Below are positions 1 to 10,600 of a DNA stretch of 64,000 nucleotides, piece after piece. Below the pieces are notes generated by a model that saw only the letters and a program-made list of their open reading frames with translations, was not told the DNA's origin and did no database searches. Within the stretch, counting starts at the first letter, position 1, and each line of letters starts with the position of its first letter. The position numbers and the translations under genes are program-made. The DNA comes from Paralvinella palmiformis (taxonomy: Eukaryota; Annelida; Polychaeta; Terebellida; Alvinellidae), in assembly GCA_025642065.1 (NCBI GenBank), contig JAODUP010000845.1, forward strand, positions 62,001 through 126,000. The letters run 5' to 3'.

Positions 1-600
1 CAAGGTGTGTGTGTTTCAAACCAAATTCACTGAAAGCTTTATTTGTACGTACTCTCTGCCTTAATTATGTACCTCGGACTTTCGTGACAAGTAACAAATA
101 TTTAGGTGTAATTATACATGACAAACATCAGAATGATGATGAAATCGTGAGATGTGATAAATCATTTCATTCAAGAGAGAATATGCTTATCAGTCGCTTC
201 AAAACTTATTCATCCAGTATTAAAGTAAAATTGTTTAGATCATTCCTTTGCAATGCCTACGGCTGGCATTTGTGGTCAACGTATAAACAGCATACGCATA
301 AGCGTGATGTAGTGTCCTTTAATAATATACACAGAAACCTATTTGTTATTTTAAGGGGGGAGAGTATATCTGCAATTTATGTCAATAATAATATTTATTC
401 ATTTGGAGTGCTAGTTCGCAAAAACGTTTATAGTTTTAAAACACGTTTAGATGCAACTAGAAGTTTTCTAGTACAATATTTTATTTCTAGTTTATTTTAC
501 TAGCAGACTAGCTCTTTTACGTGTATTATATACATCACTTTATCATATGTATATGGAATTTATATTCTGAAATAAATTGATTGATTTGAATTGAAATGCC
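1..600 (+). mobile_element. 3' end of a CR1-like non-LTR retrotransposon (LINE), cut by the window start
   Basis: The open frame 9-503 (164 aa) has the pattern of the region C-terminal to the reverse transcriptase of CR1-type LINEs: a KYLGVIIHD block about 30 residues in, then NMLISRF, VKLFRSFLCNAYGWHLW, FNNIHRN and a final FKTRLDATRS stretch. In complete elements this follows the palm and thumb of the polymerase that copies the element by target-primed reverse transcription. The frame closes at 503, an AATAAA lies near 571, and a TTGATTGATTTGAATTGAA tail ends at about 595; short tandem tails of this kind are usual for CR1-group elements. The upstream part lies outside the window, so completeness cannot be judged. 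Clade assignment is by motif memory only. Confidence 0.75.
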
Positions 601-662
601 TTTCGATAAAGGTATATTGGAAAATATATCAAGTAAGCAATTTCATTTTCGGACAGGAGATG

Positions 663-1316
663 CTAATAGTTGGCAAGGTGTTTCGGTGAGCGATAAGGAA
701 GGATGTTGATGAAACAATCACGTGGACCAAACTTGCTATAATTAACTCCACCGTAGACAATTGAAATCATTTCATAATTCAGAATTCGATAACATTTTTC
801 AGTAACATAATCTTTGCAGTAACTGTTTTCAAAACTGAGATAGAATTTATAATTGCGCTCAAGATGTTCCACACATGATGTATTTCTAGCACACTTATAG
901 CTGCTACAATCTTCATAAATATCAACGGATATGTATTCCGACAACGATGCTACATATATTTCTCTCTGGCTCTCTGTATCACAATGACTTACTAACCAAG
1001 CGACCTGAACCGATTTACTTGATAGCGGGTATTTAAGTGTATGCTTTGTTCTAGTACCGTTTGTTTGCTTCACATATCTACTGATTGTCACAGGAATATC
1101 CGAGCTACTGCGCTAAGTCATCATTATGTTAAAATGCTTCCTATATCGAGGACTATTTTCGTATGATAAAGGAGGCGGTTCTCGTAGGAAGTAAACAAAT
1201 AATTGACGAAGATTAGCATGTCTTGGAAATGACGTCATCTTATCTCTGATATGAAAGACAACAGCCGCTGCTTTCTCTAGTAATCCTCTATCTGTCTCGA
1301 GACAGCATGTGCTCAC
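663..1316 (-). pseudogene. Decayed alpha-1,3-fucosyltransferase (GT10 family), interrupted by in-frame stops
   Basis: Read downwards from 1316 the frame shows GT10 fucosyltransferase hallmarks: LLEKAAAVVFHIRDK, then VYFLREPPPLSYENSPRY, then VAWLVSHCDTESQREIYV, and the donor-binding core YKFYLSFENSYCKDYVTEK followed by GGVNY and RSPKHLANY. Family members are Golgi type II membrane proteins that move fucose from GDP-fucose onto N-acetylglucosamine-containing glycans. Two stops break it: a TAG between 1113 and 1091, where the family has an aromatic residue after FNIMMT, and a TAG after ANY (about 660), after which the same frame continues with family-like HLLSENEIAY. The cytoplasmic tail, membrane anchor and stem are absent. 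No introns are seen within it. Best read as a pseudogene; sequencing error at two TAGs is possible but less likely. Confidence 0.8.
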
Positions 1317-1337
1317 TTTACCCCGTCTAACAGTATC

Positions 1338-1476
1338 ACGTAATAATAACGTTAGTGAAACGTTGTAATCAGGTTATCCCAAGGTAACGATAAAAACGTA
1401 AGAATTACGTAAAAGTGTGGAGTTTTAGTTACGTCAGCACGTTTTTAATAACGTTACAAAAACGTAATAACCACGT
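1338..1476. other. ACGT-dense block
   Basis: Ten ACGT tetramers fall in about 140 bases, mostly as AACGTTA, AACGTAA or TTACGTAA variants on both strands. The block lies just upstream of the fucosyltransferase remnant. It is not a simple tandem repeat. A weaker similar patch is at about 7096-7300. Function unknown. Confidence 0.6.
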
Positions 1477-1952
1477 AATAGCAAGGTCATTACAACATAA
1501 TAATAAAGAATATAATTCATCAGTTAAACCATTCGTTTCCGTATTAACTTATTTCATAGTAGTAATATAGATGTTCTGATGATAGATGGAAGCCACATCC
1601 ACGTTAACAGTAGTGGTTATTCTACATCTGAAAAGAATAAAAAGGACTTTCAATTATGCGTCTAATTCAAACACCGAATAAGCATTACGCCGTTTATTCA
1701 CATGTATGTTCTTCACATATAACGCCAACACAATTTTACAGATATTTGTCAACATTTGCAATCTGAATGATGGTACAAACCAAATTAGGGCAAAACTGAA
1801 GAAAGCTAAAAATAATTCCTCAATCATTTGTAATCAGGACTATCCGTGGAAAATTATACCCACATCCGGTGTTACAATTAAACCAACGTAACGCGTATGA
1901 ATTCGCTTATTACAAAATATCTACATACGCATGATCTTCAGATACATGGAGC

Positions 1953-3298
1953 ATGATAAACCAGTTGAGCGATTTGTTCTTGTCAAATCAAGGACACAAG
2001 ACTCAAGGAATGTTTGAGGAATTGATGAACTTCGTTGCAGACCATGACACTGACATTCGTAATTGTCTTGGGCAATCTTATGATAACGCCTCACCAATGA
2101 GTGGGAGATACAATGGTCTTCGAGCTGAAAATCAGCATGTGATTTGGGTAGCTTATGCTGGACAATCACTGAATCTAGTTGAACAAACAGGAGCTGAATG
2201 TTATCAAGCAGCTGTGGGATTTTTTGACTTCTTTGAAGCAATCTGTGTGTTTTTTTGCAATTTCGACCCATTGTCATGAAATTCTTTTGGACTCACTGAA
2301 GACTGTGGAATCCGCTCCTATATCTGTACCTAAGAGGGTTTCTACAACACGATTGACTTGTCGATTAGATGCAGTAAAAGCACTCGTCCAAGGATTTCAC
2401 CCAATCCTTGAGGAACATGCCAAAATCGCAAGATATGAAATTAAGACGTCCAAAGCAAGTTCTGAGGCAAATGGTCATCATGACAGGTAGTGCAAACTGG
2501 AGACTGGATTGTTTGGTATCACATTATTGACAGGGTTAATGCCACAAATCACACGATGCAAGATCCCAAAATTGATTTTTCCACAGTGGTAGTAATGTTG
2601 AAGATTTTGAAATGTTTTGTATGTGAAAAACGAAAGTCCTTTCATGTTTATAGGAAAAATGGAAAGGAGATGTCTGGAACTGATTATTATATTAAGACAC
2701 GCAATCTTCAAGGAGATATCCGCCTTTATCCATCATGGACTATCAGAAGAGGCTGCACTCTCAATGTCTAAATATTTTTTAGTTCAAAATGCTATTCCGG
2801 TAATTGTTCAGTTTCTGAGTTCAGTGGAGCAACAATTGAAATTGTAAGTCTACGAAAACGTCTGTTCTCTTTTCTTGTGTGAACTGGAATCGCTAGACAG
2901 CGATGAAATTGAAGCAGCTGCAGCAAAATTGGTTGCTAAGTACAAGGGTGATTTAGATAAAACACTTGGTATTGGACCTGTCCAGTTTGCAGCCTTCTTC
3001 GTGAATTTTCCTAAAGATGAGGATGATAAGATAAGGGAAAGCCCATTTACTTTTCAAACTGTTGATGAACAATAAAGTTGCGGATTCCTTTCCAAATGTC
3101 GAGATAATCCTACTAATGTATTTGATACTCAAGGTCAAAAATGTTTCAGGAGAACGTTCATTCAGTAAACTGAAATTCATTAAGAACAGACTCCGTACTA
3201 CAACGAGTCATGCTAGGCTCAGTCATCTAGCATTGATCAGTGTGGAATATGAATTTATCAGAGACACTGACTCCGACAAAATGATCAAAGCCTCATAA
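1953..3298 (+). pseudogene. Broken hAT-family transposase, ZMYM1-like
   Basis: Consecutive + strand pieces in different frames join into one hAT-type transposase of the ZMYM1-like group. 1953-2279 carries the core with CLGQSYDNASPMSGRYNG and AGQSLNLVEQTGAEC; 2179-2490 continues with LDAVKALVQGFHPILEEHAK; 2490-2847 carries IIDRVNAT, DPKIDFSTVVVML and SGTDYYIKTRNL; 2875-3075 has ELESLDSDEIEAAAAKLV; and 3062-3298 is the hAT C-terminal dimerisation block with NVSGERSFSKLKFIKNRL. Active enzymes cut and paste DNA with 8-bp target duplications. At least three frame changes and an absent N-terminal zinc finger show that it is dead. Terminal inverted repeats were not identified. Domesticated ZMYM1 genes look similar, but the frameshifts argue against a functional gene. 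Confidence 0.85.
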
Positions 3299-3521
3299 AG
3301 TGTCTGACCTGTAAATAGTTGTACTATATTCTTGTTCTGATTGATTGATCATGACTGATCTGCTTGATTTCTTATTCAGATTCTTTCTACTTGAATAAAT
3401 TTACTCTATCAATGATTGCAAATATCTCTTATCACCTTTAATGTTTTGGCATTCCAGGGTAAGGTGGGCCTCCACTACCGAAGGCTACCCAGGGGCCTCC
3501 ACTAAGTCTAAGTCCGGACCT

Positions 3522-3598
3522 GATGCCCACGACATGATTCGAACTCAGGTGGTAGTGATCGGTGGTCCAACGCGCTACCAACTAGACCGCGGAGGCAC
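3522..3598 (-). repeat. SINE family A, tRNA-like head only
   Basis: On the - strand this reads as a tRNA-like RNA polymerase III promoter: box A TAGTTGGTAGCGCGTTGG and box B GAGTTCGAATC. The same head recurs at 18.9-19.05, 25.8-25.93, 29.7 and 31.1-31.24 kb. The body after the head (3450-3521) differs from the other family A copies. Confidence 0.75.
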
Positions 3599-3769
3599 CC
3601 TGAATGAATACTAATATATATTGCAACACATTATAGGTAGTATAAAGGTAACAGTGAAATAGAACAAATGCAACAAGTTATTACATATTTGTCGTATGAC
3701 ATACATGCATGTATGTCAATTAATCTAGCTCTCTTTTTTATCTTTCTGTCTTATACACATATATATTAG

Positions 3770-3797
3770 ATATATATATATATATATATATATATAT
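3770..3797. repeat. (TA)n microsatellite
   Basis: Uninterrupted TA dinucleotides. Confidence 0.95.
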
Positions 3798-5600
3798 GCT
3801 ATTAAAGTTTATATACAAATACAGTATGAGAAATACCAGTGAAAGTACCCCTTTGTAAAGAATGAAACCTCCGAAACAAATATATACAAATGTATGGCGG
3901 CAAATGTTTATCCCCAAAATGAATGAAATGAAATGTGTCGTGTGGCTTTCCTAATCTTGCTTTGGTTCTTTCCGTATCGTTGTTGTCTTTGCTTTGCGTT
4001 TTCTTTTCAGTTGATCTTTCTTTTACCCGCCATGTGCCGCCCAATACACTACCAACCGTCCGTGCCGATGGAGAGCTATTGGTGGTCAGGAGTTTGTGAA
4101 AATGTGGTTGTTGTCTTTGCTTTGAACTTTTGCTCCCATGCTGCGCCAATGAGAATAAATCCCTTTTAAGCTGTCCATTATTCGAAAATTCCCCAACCCT
4201 GGTATGAGACTCATGTTCAAATCCTTGCACCGTGTTTGAATTGCGCTGTGAAGTACGTCTATCGGATCTACCAACGACTGGGACTTCCATTGCGTGGCTT
4301 GTTTCGGAATATGATTGCCGGACTCTGAATTATTGTTTGTCAATGGCACGCTGTCCGAATTTGATAGCCCCGTCGGTCTTTTCCGTGGTCCGTAGATTCC
4401 TCTGCGGCATTTGGGACAACCCTGCCGGCGAAATATTCATCGAACACTGGAGCCTTACGTTGAATCAGTGTAAGTATTTCCTCTTTCCCAATACCAAATG
4501 ATAGATCGCCCCGTAGCAGATGCAAGACCAATAGTGGCACAAATAGTTTTGTCCGAATAGCACATGTCGGTCACTGCCTGTTCATAGAACACAGCCCTAG
4601 TGTGTCGCCAGTGGGAGCCAATGTTTAGAGCAATCGTTTTGTTTGGGCACTTAATTTGGCGAACGCAATAGGCAGCTACCAATAATCAAACCAAATTATA
4701 CAACGTATATTATATATGAAACATTGTATTATACCTTGCGATAACTATACATTTTGCTATGTATTCAAATAGTCTTATAAAATACGTACTAAGATTACCA
4801 AACATCTATATCTATATACAGATTCTTCAGTATATTACACATATTATATATGAAAAATGTTGTATGATATTGATTCAGTATATTATACATATTATATATA
4901 TGAAAAATATTGTATGACATTGATGCATTTCATTTGTTGTTACTATTACTTTGTGCCGCTATATTGTACGATATTATACTGCCATTGTCGTTGATCAGTG
5001 TGGGAAGATAATGTCAAACCAGGAAGGGCAAATAACAATAGCCACAAAATGTTGTTATCAACAGTGATTGTTCATTTAGTGTGTTACATTTGCCTTGTTC
5101 CCGGCATATACACCTGTCTGTACGGACTTCGTCTCCAGGTAATTCTCCCTTTACGTGATTCCCACAACCATGGGAATATTATTTTCCACGACAAAATTAC
5201 CATTTTCCTGGACAAATTTTATGGTACAGCCGCCACACTTTTATTTAAATTTTGACCAACATGGGATATCAAGACTATGTATCGGTACTCTTTGTTCTTC
5301 TACAATAGAAGTTTTCTTAACAGGCATAATATTTATTTATGGGCTTCTTTGTTCTAAGTGGATTTTTCATGGGGACATTTACAGGACCTGGAAAATGAAA
5401 ATGTTGTTTTTCAGGATTTACACGGTGTGTGAGCCCTGCTTTAATGCCGGCGGGACGCAAGACTCGAAGTCCAACAGTGACTGGGATTTTTGCTTCGTCA
5501 GTGAAGACCGGGCCTTGGACAAAGCGTGTGCATGGATCATGGTATCCGGCCTGCGTTTCTATCCAATCGATTGATTAATTGATTGATTGTATTACAGCAA
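3798..5600. other. Unassigned intergenic stretch with scattered short open frames
   Basis: Several 60-160 codon frames exist on both strands (3802-4682 -, 4998-5574 +), but none matches a family I know. The + frame 5155-5574 ends in a cysteine- and aspartate-containing stretch (VCEPCFNAGGTQDSKSNSDW) that looks more protein-like than its surroundings. It may be transposon-derived; no function is assigned. Confidence 0.4.
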
Positions 5601-6539
5601 TGTAATACAACCAATATTGACTACATGCCCAGCCTGACATTGATTGCGCACAGAAGTGTCAGTTACTTCTTTCCAGTGTTATCCATTGCACACATAGACA
5701 TTGGGAAACGCCATCCCATAGTAACTTTTATTACAAAAATAACACAACAAAAATAAGTAATACAATGGTTTAATATTGACACTGAGAAATTAAAGGTTAC
5801 AGGAAAAGGTTTCCCAAATTAGTTAAAATCTTCGGAAAACTTCGACATATAAGGTCATCCAAAAACTCCGCGTGGCCTTGTTTAACCTGTATTACGCGTT
5901 CCATGTTGCCTTTATTAAACATATAAAATGGTGTATTGTGTAGCATACAATTGTGCAAAGAAACATACATGAAATACCAATGATTATATCTGACTTTTAG
6001 GTGCCGTCAAAACCCGGCCAGAAACAACAGCAACTCCCCGAAAATTACAAACAAAATCCGAGGGCGGCACATCCTTGTATACACCACACATGGTAGCTCC
6101 CCATGCATCCACGGGCTTCATACATTCTACAATTAATATTCATGTAATTTAAATCTTTCCTCGTCATATATCTGAACGTTAATAACCCATCTATTACTTC
6201 TGTCAATAGAAAAAATAACAAAATTAATGTTTCTACACTAGTTGAGGTATTTAATAATTAATTTCATAACATTTAAGTTATAAATAGAAGTCCATATATA
6301 TCAATAAGTACCAATTGCTTACGTTTAAAATACATATGGATGCAGGTGATCATGTAAATACTCAGCTACTTATAATTATTGTAATTAGGGAAACATTATC
6401 TGATTATAGTAATGTAATTTTAGAAGTCCAATTATATTATTAACAATAATAAAGTAAAATATACATCAGCCCATAACATCTTCAATGGCTCCAGTACATG
6501 TAACTGTAAGCTTATGTATATCTTACATACCCATTTTTT
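5601..6539. other. AT-rich intergenic DNA, nothing recognised
   Basis: No open frame above background, no family motif and no clear repeat unit. Confidence 0.5.
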
Positions 6540-6572
6540 ATAATATATATTATATTTATATATATCATCGAC

Positions 6573-6642
<70 letters not shown>
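6540..6642. repeat. Long (TA)n microsatellite
   Basis: About 60 bases of perfect TA preceded by imperfect TA-rich sequence. A SINE starts directly at its end, a common insertion context. Confidence 0.95.
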
Positions 6643-6646
<4 letters not shown>

Positions 6647-6981
6647 GCCCCGGTGGCCTAGCGATATAAGCACCCGCACTTGGTGCCAACGGTCACAGGT
6701 TCGAACCCCGCATGAGGTCGAAACTTTTCCGAGATCGTAGGTGGCTGACCACGTTAAATGGTGCTGCCGTTTCCACTGAATTATTTAAAATAAAAGGGGA
6801 CGTTAAAGACCCCCTGATGACGTAAAACACTCTGGCAATAACCACCCTCTGGGTATTTCGGCTCCATCTTTCCGTACTGCTCCCATGTGAGTGGTGGTGG
6901 TGGGAGGTTCTCAACCACACCAACATAGAGGCTGTGCCGAATAAGCGACAGCCTGGGAATTCTCCCCGAACAACAAAATAG
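6643..6981 (+). repeat. SINE family B, copy 1
   Basis: A tRNA-like head (box A GTGGCCTAGCGATATAAGC, box B GGTTCGAACCC) is followed by a long body with GGTGGCTGACCACGTTAAAT, GACGTAAAACA, GGGTATTTCGGCTCC and a 3' end GATTAAGCGACAGCC-like, closing with CCCGAACAACAAAA. The same approximately 340-bp unit recurs at 26956-27329 (+) and 41222-41586 (-). It is a non-coding, LINE-dependent retroelement. Confidence 0.85.
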
Positions 6982-7328
6982 TAGCAATGTTGTATTTCAA
7001 TAAACAGTGATTTCACAAGATGCATTGACTAACTAGCTGGTCAATTGATACCCATGCCGTAAACAAGTCCTAAAAATATAATTAATTTTGACCAACAAGT
7101 ACGTTTTTGTAACTTTGTACTAACGTAATTGAACAACTTGCCAAGTTTGGCATGTATATGTTTCATATAATTTATTGATTTTCCAACCAGAGTTATGCAT
7201 TTGTATTCATCCACCTACCTACATTTACTACTGATAATAATAGTGATAAGCATATAATACGATTCTCAATTACGTATTAATTAGGTTAATTTATTACGTT
7301 ATTTATTTCTCAATGCAGTAGAAGTAAC

Positions 7329-7388
7329 AAACACACACATAACCCCCCCCCCACACACACACACACACACACGCACACACGTACACAC
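7329..7388. repeat. Poly-C plus (CA)n microsatellite
   Basis: A run of ten C, then CA dinucleotides with single CG interruptions. It lies 160 bases upstream of the CCDC12 start codon. Confidence 0.95.
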
Positions 7389-7545
7389 TGAGGCAGACAA
7401 TTATATGAAGAATCGGGCTTTTGGCCCTTTGCAACAGCCAGGTAAAGTTAGCAAAAAGTATTTCCGTTTCTGGTCTACACTAATTCCTACCATCTTTAAG
7501 TTCGTTTCGTTTTCTTGTTTGTATACAATAATACATTCTTGTATT

Positions 7546-7679
7546 ATGACAGAAATAGGTAAATTAGAAGACGAAGCATTTAAAAGGAAAGAGAGATTGA
7601 AATCTCTGAAACAAAAGAGATGTACAGATGAATCAGAATCACCTGAGAAACGTCATGCAGCGGGTGAAACCTTACCAAA
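7546..7679 (+). CDS. CCDC12: CCDC12 coding exon 1
   Basis: Starts at the ATG and encodes residues 1-44 plus two bases; basic coiled-coil N-terminus. The donor is GTGAGC at 7680. Without splicing the frame runs into TGA at once. Confidence 0.92.
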
Positions 7680-10600
7680 GTGAGCGATAATACACGAATA
7701 TATTTTCTAAATTGGATTTCTTTCGTTTCATGATCTATATATCTATAGATCTATATATATATGATAGATATAACAGGCGAACACATATTTACAGCTTGTT
7801 CCATTTTAGTCATTGCAAAATCGTATATCCTTCCATACCACTCACATGGGAGCAGTATGGGTGCGGAAATGTTGAACCGAAATAAGAGTCTACCCTGCTT
7901 TAGTGCTTAGCCGGAGGCTTACTTAGTAAGTTATACTCTAGTTACTAATGCTAAGCAGGGTATTTCGGTTCAACATTCAAAGGTGCCTAGATCTACTGAC
8001 TATTCTAAAGTACTAAGGCCCTTAGTGACTTTCAAGTTTCATGAAAAACTAACTTGAGTAGTTTAATAAACAAAATTAAAACATAAAGAGCTCAGATTAT
8101 ATTGTAAAGTCATGACCGGTTATCAAATTAATTTATGTAGGGAGAATTAGTAATCGCACGTTCGTGCTGCTTTAAGTTTAGTGGCCGACGAATTGTGCGG
8201 TCAGTGGGTGCGAAACCGTAGTGCTCCAATTGATTGATGTGCAAAAGAAGTCGGTGGTTACCCGTTCCGTGCAGCTTGGGGATTTGTGGCTGGCCGGTTG
8301 TTGGGTTAGCATGGGTGTAGATGTCATAGCCGCGGGGTTTGTACTCTATTGATGTTTTCGTGGTGTAGGTTGAATGAGTGAAAGCTTTGTTTGAATGTTT
8401 GTAATGGTACAGCCAAGTCAGCTGAGATTGGATCAAAGGACATGCAAGTCTCCACTGAACAACACGCTGGTTGTGTTGGGTGGGGGGAGAATTCCCCTTT
8501 ATATACCTGTTTGAATGTGTGGGAGGAGTTTTAGTGTGGGATTGTTCTCGACTCGGCCAAGTCGGCGCTGATTGGACCAGGTGACTATGCAGCGTCTACC
8601 GGACAACAACGCTGACGCTGCTGAGGGGACAATTCCCTATAAATATCTGGAGTTTAGTAGATTTGGGGGAGTTTAGTTTTGAGGAGTGCGTAGTTTTTGT
8701 ACAGTTTTAGGTAGAGAAATAAAGTAGATTCGAGACCACATGAGTTCGGAGTTGTGAAAGCGAGAACTTAGCCGAGTTTTGGGACGAGCCGAACCGGCCG
8801 CATCCTGGACCTCGGTACTTTTCAATATAACTATATACAATTTGAATTATGCCAATAGGTAACATGTAAAGATAGTTATACACATTTAGTAAGGTGAATA
8901 TCACGAATTGGACGATCACTATTTATTAGCATTGGTGTAATTATGACTGTAATAAAGATCAAACCTGGGTGACTAATTCAAAAGTTAACACCAACAACGA
9001 TTCTTATTTGTCTTCAAGTAAAAAGCTTCTTAATCTCCTCACTGTAAGCCGACAAGGAATTTCTTACTTAAAGTTAAAATGTCAACACACCATTTTGTGG
9101 CCTCTGGTTGGGTCTGGAAGAATTACTGCGCATAACTGGAAATTAGTAAAAAGTAGTTTTTTCGAAGGAAATAAACCTGAAAAACATGTCGGCAACATCA
9201 TTTTTCTTGTCAGCTGGTTATTTGTGAGAGTAAAGAACATCCGAACATATGCCAAACTCAAATTTCAACATCAGATCAGAAAAATGGCTGTATTTCGACA
9301 GATAAGTAACGAGATAAAGTTGCTTATTTACAAAAATGGCCGCATGCGATTACGTCGAAGAAATGAAGAAGAGGCGGCAAACCAAATCTGAGAAAGCGAA
9401 TACCCCTCTTGGAGCCTTTTCCGAGCAGCGGTCACAATCACCCATTGCCTTTTTATTTTACTTACAGTCATGACATTTATGAAAATGGCCGACTAAAACT
9501 AGTCCATGACCTCAGGCTCATGTGAAGTGGTTAGATATCATTCTGGACCCGTAAGTGCATTTTGTGATCTATTCGTCCAGCACTTCGAGACTGTCCTGCA
9601 TAATAACTTAAGTAAACATATGTACATACAAATTATAAGTTATAACCTGGGTATATAAATAGCAAGTGGGGGCAGGTAGCTTTCAATCCATTGAAAGTCA
9701 TAAACTAAATGAAGTCCTGTCTTTCTAAATTATATTTGAAATATTTTGTAAACTTTATCAGACGCATCCATACATTTTGGAAAACAATGTGAAACTGACG
9801 CTAAGAGACATGCAAGCTTTGGCTAATATGCTCATAGGAAAATGAATAGAGTCTTTTATTACGGTGTCGAAAGATCTAGTCTGTTGTGGATTTATAACTT
9901 TATTTCGGGAGACCTTTTGATTAATTTGACGTGTTTTCAGATTCTCTTTGGCATTTAGTAATGGCAGGGATCTCCTAAGTAACATTACATTTCATTGCCA
10001 TATTAGTGTATGGTTTGATCGATATATAAAGATACAGCCCCAAATCAGATCGTGCTGTTCTGCCAATTGTGATATATATGTTACTGATTTAAACCATTAA
10101 CAATGTTGAAGGTTGTAAATAATGTTTAAAAAAAACTTGAACAAAAATGTATCCGAGTCGTAACATCATTAACTAATTAACTAAGCAGATTAGGGTAATC
10201 ACATCATCAGGTCAATATCATCTATATCTCTATATCGGGGCATTTGAGCAGCGGTGATCTAGAATGGGATCCGAACATAAGATGTTTCTCTCCTGTATCC
10301 CAACCGGTTCAGGATTTGAGGCGGAATCTCTTGAACGCTTCGTGAAGTGCACTTTCATTCTGGCAGCATTGTTTTATGTATGTTATTATTATTACTTGTG
10401 TTTAGCCATGTATATATTGTTTCAGACCCATTTTCCGAAGTTACAAGCCACAAGACGAATCATTGGCTCAGCTGAAGCTTCCTCCTCCTCAGCTCATCGA
10501 TGGTGAGTTTATTTTAGCTCAGAATTAGCATAAGGACACTTTTCTAATACGTTTTCACGTCAACATGCCATCGATTTAACTTTTGAAGTTCCGTCTCCCA

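Noticed and set aside
1921..2277. 118-codon - strand frame
   Set aside because: Antisense shadow of the hAT transposase, which has recognisable motifs on the + strand.
7405..7545. Upstream in-frame ATG of CCDC12 at 7405
   Set aside because: Would add 47 residues without family similarity; homology begins just after the ATG at 7546.
8128..8436. 102-codon - strand frame in the solo LTR (and the 95-codon + frame at 44151-44438)
   Set aside because: No motif, not conserved between the two LTR copies in frame; LTR sequence is non-coding.
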